Positions 31,041 through 42,259 of a DNA stretch of 64,000 nt are shown here, piece by piece. The stretch spans positions 558,001 to 622,000 of the forward strand of contig JACCLO010000013.1 of the NCBI GenBank assembly GCA_029448655.1, in the 5' to 3' direction. The position numbers were made by a program, and so were the translations under genes. The DNA is from Wolfiporia cocos. Its lineage: Eukaryota; Basidiomycota; Agaricomycetes; Polyporales; Phaeolaceae. The notes below the pieces were generated by a model, which saw nothing but the letters and a program-made list of their open reading frames with translations, was not told the origin of the DNA and ran no database searches. How positions within the stretch are numbered: the stretch's first letter is position 1; the number at the start of each line of letters is the position of its first letter.

Positions 31041-31422
31041 TGACACAAGCAACACTTCAAGCAACTACTCAGGGGAATATTACTTGCGTGGAAGCGTATT
31101 CCTGATCTGAGGCTACTCAAGGCGTATAAGGCCAAGACGAGTCTGGGGTGCTACCCTGCTCGTCGGCCAGTATATATGCTATTCTACTGTTTGTACATTG
31201 TTTGGCAACTGTACAGTTATTACGTAAGCTGATAGTCCATTAACTAAGGTAAACCCTATAATGGGTGTAGGTACACGGCACAGAGTGTCCAGGGGTCTGA
31301 CAACACGTGATAGGGTGTTCAGGGTCTTGGCACGTGACTGCATAGGCGCGCGCTTAGATAAGATAAGGGTTTAGGCTCTAGTCACTAGTCGTTGGCTAGG
31401 CGAAAGAAATCAGCTTGTGACA
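31041..31422 (-). repeat. Element 1 5' LTR
   Basis: It is 382 bp; on the minus strand it begins TGTCACAAGC and ends GCTTGTGTCA. A TATA-like CATATATAC is on the minus strand near 31172-31180. It matches the 3' LTR with about 13 transitions. The ATGGG duplication follows at 31423-31427. Confidence 0.92.
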
Positions 31423-31427
31423 ATGGG

Positions 31428-31674
31428 GGATTGAACCCTCGATCTCTGCCCCATAGCCTTCGACTATATTTATTCCAACATTCGCTGCTTAGACTATACG
31501 GTATACAGGCTCTTCTCGTACATATAGGCCAACAGTGATCTATGCTGCAACGACGAGCCCGTTGGGACCACGTCATTAACAGCGATGATGCAATGTCGCA
31601 GCTGTTGTCAAGTCTCGGCAAGTGGCCGTAAATCAATATTTACAGTCCTGACGAAGCCTAGATTGCAAATTTGC
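31428..31674. other. Flank between element 1 and FunK1 C, with coding remnant
   Basis: 31540-31665 is a diverged copy of the C-terminal remnant at 1690-1849 (DDAMSQLLSSLGKW then a stop, later SPDEA). 31424-31465 on the minus strand ends like a tRNA T-arm (GGGTTCAATCCCCCA), but I find no acceptor partner, so it is not called as a tRNA. Confidence 0.4.
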
Positions 31675-33175
31675 TTATGACCCCAACTCGACATTAATAT
31701 TGAAGAGCGAGGCGCAGGTGAGTGTCCTACACACAAACGCCGCAGATTGAACGCAGAGGTGTTTAGCTGAGAATTCACCTTCAATAGCGTCCCGAATTGC
31801 TTGCACGAGCTCCTTCATGGACTCGAATTTGGACAAGGGGACCCCGACAGAATCAAGAATGACCCTCATGCGGCTTTGCTCTCCTTCCAATTAGTCGTCT
31901 TCAGTCTCCATCAGTCCCCAAGCAGGCGACCGAGTAAAATGCGAAGTAAAATTCCCATCAGCATCGCGAAGATCCCCCAAGTCCTCGCTGTGCAGCATCT
32001 TCAGCAATCCAAAGCCCTTGATGTTCTGCTCATGGAGAAAGTTCATGATTCTGGTGTGAAGGAGAGTCTCTCTGCGGCGGATTACTTGCCGCCACGCTTC
32101 TTCGACAATGACGCGCACAGGCACGTAATCATCGGTGACAGCTTGCGCAGCTTTGCGGGAATCTGTCTTCCAGCGAAGAGTCGTGTCATCGCCGTCTCTG
32201 TAGAACATAGACAGCCTGTTAGCCTATCTCAGTCGCAAGGATGGTATAACGACTTTATTGTAGTACCTAGACAGCCTGTTAGCCTATCTATGTACACTAC
32301 ATGTGAGTATATGCGGGGTAACAGTGTATCATAGATTGGGAAACATGCCTCAGTCGCAAGGATGGTATAACAACTGAGGAAAGGAGAAAACAGCGAGAGA
32401 GAGAGGTATTTGAACACAGCTACACGTGACTCTGACAGAACTCCAACGATGACAACATAACGTCTATGTAGTGTGACATATATGGTAACCACAGTCTCGT
32501 TGTAGTCGGAAGACCTCGACCGCCTCGCGCACCATGGTCGTGCGGAAGGAAGACGGGGATTTATCGAGTGCGATCGGAGCAGGTAGTACTTGCCGCAACC
32601 TGATGGCATCACCAATCGGTCGCAGATGCGATCGCAGGCGTCCAAACCAGGCATACCGATGTTCTCGAGCTCTGCTGCACCGTTGATGCGATACGAAGAA
32701 TCGTCGTGGCCGAGGACTGCGCCGGGTCGATCGAAGTTGGGATGGTTGAGTCAATATAGGAGGTCGAGCAGAGTATGGAGGTACTTGACATAGTCGAATA
32801 AAGGTGATGCAATGGCAGAAGCATGGTCGAAGCGGAAAATGCGAGCTCGTCGTCCGTAGATCCCGACAGTATAGCAACAGAGGCTCCCATGGGCCATGAG
32901 GAGCTTGCACGCGTTCTTGGCCAGCTGAATGCGCACCTAATCAGCTTTCAAGGTATTCTTCTCGATAAGATTGCTGCTCAGATCCGATTTGACCTCAACA
33001 GCCAAGGCGATCTGGTCCTAGGTTAGTTCCCCAGGCATGCCTCAGCACCAGGTAAAAGCGTAACAAGGTCGGGTCGGGTACGCAAATGCTGGCGACACTT
33101 GCGGAGATGAGTATAGCTCAATATTGCTGGTATTCATGAAACGCATCCTCTTGTCCTCAGAGCTTGGAGCATAGA
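31675..33175 (-). pseudogene. FunK1-type kinase pseudogene, copy C
   Basis: It aligns with exon 2 of copies A and B (for example LAKNACKLLMAHGSLCCYTVGIYGRRARIFRFDHAS split over frames, and DYVPVRVIVEEAWRQVIRRRE). Exon 1 is missing: upstream promoter-like DNA joins directly to the start of exon 2. Exons 3 and 4, with the catalytic loop, are absent beyond 31700. Several stops and frameshifts interrupt the rest, and about 304 bp of foreign sequence is inserted at 32198-32501. It cannot encode a kinase. Confidence 0.85.
32198..32501. repeat. Unclassified insertion with two direct repeats in FunK1 C
   Basis: Copy A reads straight through this point. The insertion holds AGACAGCCTGTTAGCCTATCT twice (32210-32230, 32270-32290) and TCAGTCGCAAGGATGGTATAAC twice (about 32229-32250, 32350-32371, one base differs). 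I see no clear terminal repeat or target duplication. Confidence 0.6.
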
Positions 33176-33186
33176 GTGTTCGGCGC

Positions 33187-34380
33187 TTGTTTGCCGGGGT
33201 AGCTAGCCGGCAGTGTTTCTAAGGGCAGTGATCAGCACTTCTGATAAGTCATTGAGCGGCCGCAGGAATGCAAGACAATGAACTGTGATACAGTGGCCAA
33301 AGAATAATCTGACGATTGTTTTCTACCTCAAGGAGTACGCGCTTGCGATATGAGGAGGAGAGAATACGAATAGTGATGTGCAAAGCATGGCTCAAAGCCG
33401 TGAGCCGGGCCTGGCCGAGCCGACTTAAGCTGGGCCGAGCCAAGCCTGGGGGGGCGGCTTAAGACGGCTCAGGGCCCGGCTTGGATCATGAGCCGGCCGT
33501 AGCTGAGCCCTGAGCCGGCGGCTTTAGGCGCGCAGCTGTGGTGTTGTTAGAATTAGCGAAAATGGGCCCTTTAGTTTAAGATTTTGCATCAATTCACCTT
33601 ATATGATCTCAACAACCATTACAATGACTTGTGATCTGCTAACACGGTGCGGAACGTTGTGACTACTGTTGTGATCGGGGTTGTGATCGAGATCTGGATT
33701 TTCGGTCAATATCATAAGCAGCTGTAAAAACACTTGTGGATCAGAATAACAACAAATAGTAGACATATAAGCATTCTGAATATGTTGTGCTGTCATTTGA
33801 ACTGCACAAGCCAATAATTTTGAGGTCCTACATGATTACCCATAAGCCCCGGCCTGAGCCTGAGCCGGGCCCAAGCCGGCCTGGGCCGTCAAGGAGGGCC
33901 CGGCTTGACATTCCGCTGAGCCCGAGCCCTTCAAAGCCGGGCCCAAGCCCCGGGCTTTGAGCCGAGCCGTGCTTTGCACATCACTAAATACGAACAGTAA
34001 GCTGCATTAAAGCCTGGCGGAGTAACGCAATCACGTGCAAATCACGCGTAGCCACTCAACGCGCAAACCGCGTGGCGGCCTCGCCGGAACATGCCACAGG
34101 TGTAGCTCGCAGTTCGGAGCTGCTTGATACTTTCTGCATGCCGCATAACCCTTTGCAGCGGGGAGCATGCAGAATTCCCAACCTCGTGCATAAGTGGCCG
34201 AGTGGCACAGTACCTTCGATTTGGAATACGAATGAATACTACATGAGCATCCTCGACTTCATGGTGGTTGAGTGGCCGAGTGGCATGATAGCTTCGACTT
34301 GGGAAATTTAACACTAGAACGCTCCTTGCTTGTGAACGTACACGGTACACGGGCTGCGGCCCCCAAAAATTCAATGCCAT
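33187..34380. promoter_or_regulatory. Copy of the divergent FunK1 promoter region, split by a hAT-like element
   Basis: 33187-33370 and 33987-34380 together resemble the B/E intergenic region 47630-48122. Shared features are TAGCTAGCCGGCAGTGTTTCT, GCGGAGTAACGC and two GTGGCCGAGTGGCA-type boxes about 70-90 bp apart (near 34194 and 34270). The plus-strand FunK1 gene that should follow is missing. Confidence 0.55.
33371..33986. mobile_element. hAT-like non-autonomous element (616 bp)
   Basis: Perfect 8-bp target duplication AATACGAA at 33363-33370 and 33987-33994. Inverted ends TAGTGATGTGCAAAGCA and TGCTTTGCACATCACTA. Subterminal arrays of GAGCCGGGCC-type words flank an AT-rich core with no gene. 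A near-identical copy of the same length is at 43547-44162. Confidence 0.92.
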
Positions 34381-35073
34381 GCGTCCATGCCTCTATCGTG
34401 GTTGTATTCCAAGTGCCGAAAGACAAGCAGCCAGAATCGGAATAGCTCAAGGTCGTGGTATACCCCGGGCACCGATGTTACCCTCTTGAGCATCACAGCT
34501 GTGAAATTTCAAGCAAAATATTCTTAAAGCTGTTCATGAATATGAGCAGTATGGTGGGGGCACATTCACCTCACCGGTTTGCACCTAAGCCTACTCACTT
34601 TGTGGCATTGGCATACTCAACTTCATCACGATTCTGCCCGACTTCTGGAAACTTATGATCTCCATATGTAACAGAGCATGTAAGCCTCGAAGAGTTAGGC
34701 ACTGCATCGATCAGTGCCGCACCCTCGCTGACTGCCACCGCTCGGTTGCATGTATTTGCGTGCGAAATATCAGCAGCCAATTGTCCACCTTCATATGATT
34801 GAACAATTGTCCTTATCAGGCAGTCTCTCAGTTTGTGTCAAATTGAGTGCCACGAGGGTTACGCGTACCGGAGGGAACAACAAAGTCGGCTACGCAAGAT
34901 GATTGTCCTCAGACCACACTGCCCTGTCATATATAAAGGCGCGATAATAGCATCGACCCAGCTGCATCAATGGCATCGGCAAAATGTGAACACTCATATC
35001 TAGTCCGTTAACTATTGTAAATACCAGCTCAGTAGATATATGTAGATATGAGCAGATACTACGTGCGGGGTAG
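34381..35073. other. Intergenic, no gene recognised
   Basis: I see only short frames without conserved features and no clear repeats. Confidence 0.5.
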
Positions 35074-35173
35074 TGGCAGGATAAACGAGGAACGAAATAT
35101 TATTTACAGGATCAAAGAGGACAGACATATTAATTGCAGGATCAACAAGGATGGAAGTTTTGTTTGTGGGATC
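35074..35173. repeat. 30-bp minisatellite, left part
   Basis: Imperfect units of about 30 bp around AGGATCAAAGAGGACAGA. The array is interrupted by the hAT-like element at 35174 and resumes at 35814. Confidence 0.7.
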
Positions 35174-35813
35174 TAGTGATGTGCCAGGCCTGGCCCGGCT
35201 CAAAAGCCCCGGCTTTGGCCCGGCTTTGGACGGCCTTGGCTTTTCAAAACCTCAGGCCGGGCCCCCATTGACGGCCCACGGCTTGGCCCGGCCCGGCCTG
35301 GGGCTTGCCCGGGGCCTGGCACTGTAAGGATGATCATCACTGTAGCCACACAAACTTATAACATACCTTCTCCAACTATCTTCTGACAAAGCCAAGCTCC
35401 AGTATCTTCAATAATTAGTGAATTATAGAGTAAAATCATCATTTCGCCGGCACGGTGCTCTGTGGCGCGCCTTCCAAATGGGGCATCGTATAGGCGCCCA
35501 AAAGTGAGCGACAGGCTTCAGCACCAAGAATTCAATCCATGGGACTATCCTCTTGCTTGAATTTAAAAATATAGACATACTTCATTGGAATATGGCATAC
35601 TGCTACTATATATATCCTTATATCATAGTTACTAGACATTTTATCTGTTAGAGCTTTCAGGCCCGGGGCTCACGGCTTGGCCCGGCCCGGCTTGAGACAC
35701 AAGCCGGGCCCTGGGCCGTCTCAAGCCGTGGTGTAGGGCCCGGCCTGGCCCGGCCCAAGTAGGGCTTGGCCCGGCCCGGCCTATGGCCCAAAGCCGGGCC
35801 TGGCACATCACTA
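35174..35813. mobile_element. hAT-like non-autonomous element (640 bp)
   Basis: Perfect 8-bp duplication GTGGGATC at 35166-35173 and 35814-35821. Ends TAGTGATGTGCCAGGCCTGG and CAGGCCTGGCACATCACTA-like. The subterminal words are GGCCCGGC/GCCGGGCC and differ from those of the 616-bp family, as does the AT-rich core. Confidence 0.92.
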
Positions 35814-35960
35814 GTGGGATCAACGAGGACAGAAATCTTAATTGCAGGATTAAAGGGGACAGGAGCTTTATTGGCAGGATTAATAAGGACAGAAATATTA
35901 ATTGTAGGATCAATGAGGATGGGAATATTGATATGATCAATGTGGATGGGGATGTCAATG
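35814..35960. repeat. 30-bp minisatellite, right part
   Basis: About five more imperfect units. Because the unit is a multiple of three, both strands stay open and give a 10-residue repeat (plus strand GRINKDRNIN-like), which is probably incidental. Confidence 0.7.
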
Positions 35961-38100
35961 GCATGATCAAGTTGCACACTTTTACTTATTTACAGTTTGT
36001 GTATTCGAGCATAGCCATGGCTGGTCCCCTCAGAAAGCATGCGAAGCAATAGTAAGTAAATGAGCCCATATACCACAGGTCAGTTATATCCAGCCATTAA
36101 TGTTACATAATGTTGAAACGTTGAACATTGAACGCAAAGGAAGGCATCGGCACACAGTGGGGTGGCGTCCAGGAATGACGCGGCTCCCATCCAATATAGC
36201 AAGTCCCTTGCTTGACTGAGCAACACCTTTTGTCATTCTGTCACACTTTCGGGCGGCTCTTGAATCTTGTCCATAAAGGCCGGCTCTTATCACTATCGAC
36301 GCACTCAACCTTCTCTCCCCCCCAATCCATATGGTATCCTCTCGACATCTCAAGCGCAGTCTATCACACATGCGTACCTAAGATGATGCCTCTGCCACAC
36401 AATCTCCCTCGTCTCTTTCTCCTAATCTCTTGGCACCGCACATTACCGTCTTTATTTTCAGCCATGGTTGCTCCCTGCATGTGCAGTACATCTATTTTTT
36501 CTCCCTCTACATGCCCTACTAATCCGTGATTAATCCTGCTTCCGTTAAGCTTACGACGCCTGCCATGATAGGCACAAAATGCTGGACAGCGCCCACCGCT
36601 GCATTCCCTTGGGCACTCCTCGCCCACTGCCTGATACCTGGTGCGCTGACTACCATGTTCCCTCCCCTTTCCGTGCGCATATATGCGCTTCTCTGCCTGG
36701 CAACAGTGACTTTAAATATGCCATAGGCTCCCTAAGATTGCTGTTCCAACCCACATCCTTGTATGCCCAGGGCCCCATGGTCATGTTCTCCCCATGCATG
36801 GTCTTGGTATGTTATATGGGCTTTTCTACGTCATGTCCGGTGCGCTTTTTCTTTTCTTGAGATGCCTGATACTCGTGTTGTGCTGGTTGAGCTCAAGCAT
36901 CGATCACCTGCCACCACCATCGCTGCCTGGCAGTGCCGGTGCGTGCATCTAAATCTAATATTCGACTTCTGATTCTAATTGGCCGTGCAACAACAGCGCT
37001 TTAATTCACCCGCTATACTGACCCCACTGTAGGCCCTGCTGTTGCGGCTGTTTGTGTGCACTGGCTGGGGGAAGGCATTGGTGGGGGACGGAAGATGGGG
37101 GTGGGTTGCCAGCTCGGGGGGCAGGGATGAGGATGGCATATGCGTCAACTCGTAGTCCTCCTGTTAGTACTCATGCATGTTTCAATAAAGTATGAATTTT
37201 CATTGGCGTTATACTACTGGGTCTAAAACAACAGTCTGATATTAATATACTAGCGCTCCCGGAAATAGCTATTGTACGGTCCTCGCAATAGCAATGGCAC
37301 TCCTCACAATAGCGAGGACCTCAGGTGAGGTCCTTGCAATAGCATGGGCCTAGGGCGTCGTGTCCTTGCAAGAACGCGTCCTTTAGGCGCTTGATATTGT
37401 GCGGACTTGCTACTATAAGGGGGTTATACATGAGTATACCGGTCCAGCTACAGTTGCAGGACCTGCTAGGTATATCTACATAGATATGAGTAGATCTACG
37501 GTCTCGCACTTTGCTGATGGGGTCTGAAAGTTGGACTGCGTACATTTCTAGATCCTCTACTAGTGCCTCTTACGGTCAAATGAGCCTGAGAGTTGATAAC
37601 CTCGGGATGAATGGCATTATGCTCAAGAGAGTCATGCAAAACATTCACAGCGTGGCTTGCAGTCTGTGGTATAGGCTGGGGCTTACATAGAGCCGCCAAT
37701 CATAGAGCCGCCGATCCGATATGTCTGGATGAGTGGCACCACTGCGCAGTTTACACGTGAATATCACATGATCATGCTGATCCGTGGACCTGAAGCGCCC
37801 AATGTGGCGCACCTTTCCCTGTATCCTCCTCCCCCGTAGCAACTGTGCGCCCTTGGGCAGGAGAGAAAGAAAATACGATTGAAGGTAAGTTGGTCTTTGC
37901 TAATGACCACTCTTCTGCCGACTTGCACACCATCTGCGGCATGTATTGTGGTCACTTTTGAAACACCGCCAGTTAGCCACGCTAATCGCATAAGAACAGG
38001 TCCTTGGCGGTTTGGATCGCCCAAACTCCCTCTTTCCGAAACCTTCATATCCTCGATGGGCTTCGATCCAGTCCTCGGCACTACAACTACTCCATATAAG
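35961..38100. other. Intergenic, no gene recognised
   Basis: 36060-37200 has only short low-complexity frames; an AATAAA lies near 37183. 37270-37345 has several GCAATAGC boxes around a short palindrome (AGGACCTCAGGTGAGGTCCT, 37315-37334). On the minus strand 38106-37870 reads as a plausible protein fragment (VVVVPRTGSKPIEDMK, IHAADGVQVGRRVV) whose family I do not recognise. Confidence 0.4.
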
Positions 38101-38868
38101 ATAAAGGCCATACAGTATCCCTGGAGATTAGAACAGCGCAACAAGGACAATCCAGAACACCTCAAAGGATGGCTATCCGAGCTTAACGACAAGGTGGGGG
38201 TGGTGGATGTGCCGTTGGACGAGTTTCTTGATTGATTCGTACCCTGTGATACGTTGGACTATCCGCAGTTCAGGATCAAAGATCCCTTCACAGAACTTCG
38301 AAGGCTTGAGCTCAAAGAGGAGAAGGAGATGTACGATCCATTGGTGAGTATTCGGTGTTGAGGGTGTCATGCTGCCACATACTTACATACTGAGCAACAT
38401 AGGTGCATGCATTCAACATGCTAATGTTGGACATTCACAGTGAAGGCAACGGACTTAGGTTCCTGAGGAGAGACAAGAAGTCGACCCCAAACCCATACAA
38501 AGAGTTGGCCCTGGCGATGAGCAAAATGTTCCCCAATATCATTGGTGTGCTGCCTGGCATGCCTGTGGACGAGGAAGTACCTTGGGCACAGGTCGGAATC
38601 ATGGTGGAGATCAAAGGGGCCAACCATCTCGATCCAATGGATAGTGTAAGCCAGTGAGCTGATGCAGATTTGGTCCAAATCACAGAAAGTGCTCTCAACC
38701 TCCTCTCTGCTCATGGCGTCCAGTATGCTTACGTCTTCCACGGCATGGGCAGCTTTGCTCATATTTATCACTTCGATCATGCTTCTGCCATTGTGTCGCA
38801 CTGCTTCTATTACACCGACGAGCATGAGTTCATATCGAATTTTTTCTATCAACTCCTCCAACCCTCTT

Positions 38869-39334
38869 TGTCACGGTTAATTCACGTGACCCTATATTGC
38901 CATACGCCGGGGTCGAACTCACGTATCTACGTCCCCCTATCACATGATCTCCCCTATGGTCACCTGACTTATAGATTAGCGTACATGTACACAGCCTCTA
39001 TCTTATCTACCAGCGTTGGGGCAGCGTAGGGGCCACCTTTAGGGTGGCCTTAGCGGCAGTGTTGTCACATCATGTATATAGTCTGTAGCGTTCTGAGGCT
39101 TACTCCTCAGAACAGTTATTGTAACGTTGGGGCGTGTCCCTCTTACTCAACCTCTCCTCTGCGTGCCTCCGAGGACGATAAACGTTTGCGGGCCTCTGCC
39201 CTATATCCTCGTGCTAGTCTGTGGTACCCCTCGCTGGCAGTATCGTACGCGACGTCAGCAGGACCATACCCCGTGTTAGCCAATGGTGCTGGTAGCGCCT
39301 CAATAGGCCGTAGACCCAGAGTGAGTCTGTGTCA
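38869..39334. repeat. Solo LTR (466 bp) in FunK1 D
   Basis: TGTCACGGTT...GAGTCTGTGTCA, with TG..CA ends and a perfect 5-bp duplication CTCTT at 38864-38868 and 39335-39339. It has no other copy in the window. Confidence 0.85.
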
Positions 39335-39767
39335 CTCTTATTCTGACCAGGTCATCCCGAATGGCCAGGATGACTTCTCTTTCGTGGTTTCGGAGAGTTT
39401 CGTCAAAGGACTAGGGATCCCCGGGTTGGTTGATGAAGACTTGTATTGGAATCATATACTCACGTTGCTGTTAGTGGCTCTGGATTTCTTAACCCTTCAT
39501 CCCATCCACTTTAGTCCGTGGCTGTTTTCTTGGGTGACTCGGGTTGGGGAGGCGCTGCTGATCTACCGGCGTCCGCCGCCTGAGGGTCGGTGCCTGACAC
39601 AGGGAGAAGCTGACAGTACTCCTCCCTCATTGTGGCACAAGGGGAATGTGCCTGCAAAAAAGATATGTGGAGCCTCATACCGCACGGGCAAGCATGCGGA
39701 GATGACACCGAAAACTCTTCCATGGCTGTCAAGGATTCTGGCATGATGGATCTGTCGGCCAAGCAGA

Positions 39768-40374
39768 TGTTATCACAAGACAACTCATGCAGGGAGGGAT
39801 CCCTAAACTATCCCTTGCTACTCGCATAGGGATAGAACTACAAGGGCGTGCTACATCGTTGTAGCAGAGGCCGCCTTCTAGGGGGTATCCAAGAAGCAGT
39901 AGTGGGGCTCACAAGCTGAGAGGATCAAGGGACCGTCTAGGTCCAAATGACAATCATAGTCTGAGGCCCTAGTGGCCTCAGCTGTGACATATATACATGA
40001 GCGGCCAAGTAACTACTGAGTAACTACTGGCCCTGAAGTACAGGCCTGTGCTCAGCTCAGGGGCTGGGACAGAGGCTGGGTAATAGCCTGGCATCAAGCC
40101 TGGCTGATGGTAACCAAAGCTGCTAAGCCATAAGGGCTTAGCAGGGTATATAGTATAAGCAGGCGCCGCCTACGCGGTCACCTGCCTACACGTTGTGGTC
40201 ATGTGCTACCCTTTGCACTGTGTACCTAAGGCCCTACGCATCCAGTAAGGGGCGCGAGGGTGGCTAGAAGCCTTAAAGGCTTTAAGGGGGCGCCCTAGGG
40301 CCCGTATTGTAGGGACATGCCATGTAATTGGCTTAGAATAGAGGAAACGAGGAGATACTCACTTTCTTGTGACA
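39768..40374. repeat. LTR-like insertion (607 bp) in FunK1 D
   Basis: It begins TGTTATCACAAGA and ends TTTCTTGTGACA, short imperfect inverted TG..CA ends, and contains a TATA-like TATATAGTATAA (near 40148). The flanks do not give a clean 5-bp duplication, so the exact ends are uncertain. Copy E has no such sequence here. Confidence 0.6.
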
Positions 40375-41478
40375 GACGTGTGCAGACAACTCTATGGATT
40401 CTAGCACATATCGGCTCGAAGACAGCTCAAGCTCTGCACATGACGGTCTACTCAGTGGTTTCCAAGTCAAATGTGTCATTATCAAGGAGCAGTATCACCA
40501 GACTGAACACATGAATGAAGTCGTCCACTACAACAAGATCAATGCCTACCTCGAGAAGCACAACATCCCCAACTATGTTTTGGCTAAGATGTTGTATGGT
40601 GAGGATCTGGGGGAGACATACAGTTTCCACATCACCATATCTGCATCAGCCAAGGATCCAAAGAACGGGCCGCAGAATGAGCAAAGCCACATGCAAATTG
40701 TTCTCGACATTATCGGAGAGCCTCTAAGCAAGTTCACTTCAACGAAACAGCTGGTCTGAGCAATTCACAACACGATCATAGGTGTGTCTTCTTGCTTGGG
40801 TAATTGTACTTGTTGCTGACCGTTGGATACACATCCAGGTCATCTGCTGGCGTATCTGTCCGGTATTCTCCATCGAGACATCAGTTTCGGCAATGTTATG
40901 CTAGTGCGCAAAGGGGTGGTAAACTTCTCTGGTTTCATTCACAACTTTGACTACAGCTCTCCAGTCAACTCGTCGAAGTTCAGATGGAAGGGTCATCGGG
41001 GAACTTTGCTTCAGGGAGTTTCGCTTCAGGGTACTCTGCTCTCTGCGGACGAACGGAAGAATTTGAGGGAACTTGAGAATGAGCTCAAGGAGAGAACGGT
41101 AGGTCATGTACGATACATTCCACCCGTTCATTGTTGAATTCCCCAATTTATCAGGGCACGGTTGAGTTCATGGCTATGGAACTCATAGATGCGGACCCAG
41201 AGACCGGTGTTCCCCATCAAGTACACCACGACCTCAAGTCATTCTTCTGGCTCTTAGTCTGTGTCATGCTTCGTCACACACACCATGACCATGAGGAAGG
41301 TAAAGATGCGTTCACGGATATATTTGGTGCAACCACTGCAAGGCAAGCCAGGGTAGAGTTTCAGTCAATTATCTTAATCTGCCAACTGCCCTTTGCTTAT
41401 GAAATCGCAGTTGCGAGCTAGGTTTGCACACAGATAAATCTGCTAGCTGTGGCAGATTAATCTACTGTGACAATAAAA

Positions 41479-41575
41479 TGGTACATCCAGGATTCGAACT
41501 AAGGACCCTAGCACAGATGAGAATAATAGCATCGCAGCGTAGTTAGCCAACTGAGCCATATTGGCAACAGTTACT
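41479..41575 (-). other. tRNA-like sequence (left arm, copy 2)
   Basis: On the minus strand: box A-like TGGCTCAGTTGG, box B-like AGTTCGAATCC, end TGTACCA. The variable/anticodon region is longer than normal and unpaired. Confidence 0.5.
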
Positions 41576-41856
41576 CTGGACCAATCAAAATATATATAAC
41601 GCAAATTTTACACACAATGTTCGCAAATCATCAAGGCAACTAACTGCTCCAACAAGCATACAGAAATCAATGATAGTGGTAGCTTGATTTACCATGCTTG
41701 ACCTGGAGCAACTCACCATGGGAAAGCTGAATACACTGGAATCACAGGTCTTTAGAGGCAGATTCATTTGTATTTGTGTTATGGAAGATGTTAAACTGCG
41801 AAAATGAAGTTTACAAAATACTCTATATATTGCTTAAAATGGGGCAGACACTAGTT

Positions 41857-41943
41857 CCACTGTAGCTCAGTTGGCTAATGTATGCTGTGATGCTCTTATT
41901 CTCATCTGTGCTAAGGTCCTTGGTTCGAATCCGGGATGTACCA
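41857..41943 (+). other. tRNA-like sequence (right arm, copy 2)
   Basis: TAGCTCAGTTGG (41863-41874) and GGTTCGAATCC (41922-41932) match Pol III boxes A and B; it ends ATGTACCA. The acceptor stem does not pair, so it is probably not a functional tRNA. Confidence 0.55.
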
Positions 41944-42259
41944 TTTTATTGTCACAGTAGATTAATCTGCTGCAGCTAGCAGATTGATCTGCGTGCAAAC
42001 CTAGCTCGCAACTGCGATTTCTTAAGCGAAGGGCAGTTGGCAGATTAAGATAATTGACTGAAGTCCCTCAGCCAGGAGGAGGAAGCAGAGCATATTCTAC
42101 AGGAAAATGTTCACCATCAAGGACAATGCTCCTCTTAGCCATTTGCTTGATAGACTACAGTTAATGGTCTTCAGTGCCTACATTTGGGGGGGTCCAAAGT
42201 TCAGGAACATCATACAAATACCGGTACCACTGACGTACGATGCAATAGGCACTCGAGAT

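Larger units (their letters stand above)
6155..31422 (-). mobile_element. Element 1: decayed Ty3/gypsy retrotransposon with dUTPase, host of the nest
   Basis: It is bounded by ATGGG at 6150-6154 and 31423-31427, a perfect 5-bp target duplication. Each LTR is 382 bp (TG..CA) once the solo LTR is removed from the left one. Read on the minus strand the order is 5' LTR, leader, gag (split by element 2 at 29041/12646), dUTPase, protease, RT, RNase H, integrase, a degenerate chromodomain-like C terminus, polypurine tract, 3' LTR. The LTRs differ at about 13 positions, all transitions, and pol holds several stops plus a deletion in RT, so it is old and inactive. Excluding the inserts it is about 8 kb. 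Confidence 0.9.
41353..42069. mobile_element. tRNA-bearing long-TIR element, copy 2 (complete, 717 bp)
   Basis: It interrupts FunK1 D where E reads AAGCCAGGGAGAGG. The flanks share AGCCAGG (41346-41352 and 42070-42076), a 7-bp duplication. The terminal inverted repeats are about 130 bp long (TCAGTCAATTATCTTAATCTGCC...), extending to GTGACAATAAAATGG. Immediately inside each is a tRNA-like segment, in opposite orientations. The core has no coding capacity. I do not know a named family with this layout. Confidence 0.8.

Noticed and set aside
31424..31465. tRNA-like T-arm next to element 1 (minus strand)
   Set aside because: GGGTTCAATCCCCCA looks like a tRNA 3' end, but the T-stem is weak and no D-arm or acceptor partner is visible. 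A tRNA-adjacent insertion cannot be claimed.
37261..37345. Palindrome AGGACCTCAGGTGAGGTCCT with repeated GCAATAGC boxes
   Set aside because: A terminator or operator is not expected here, and there is no gene nearby to tie it to.
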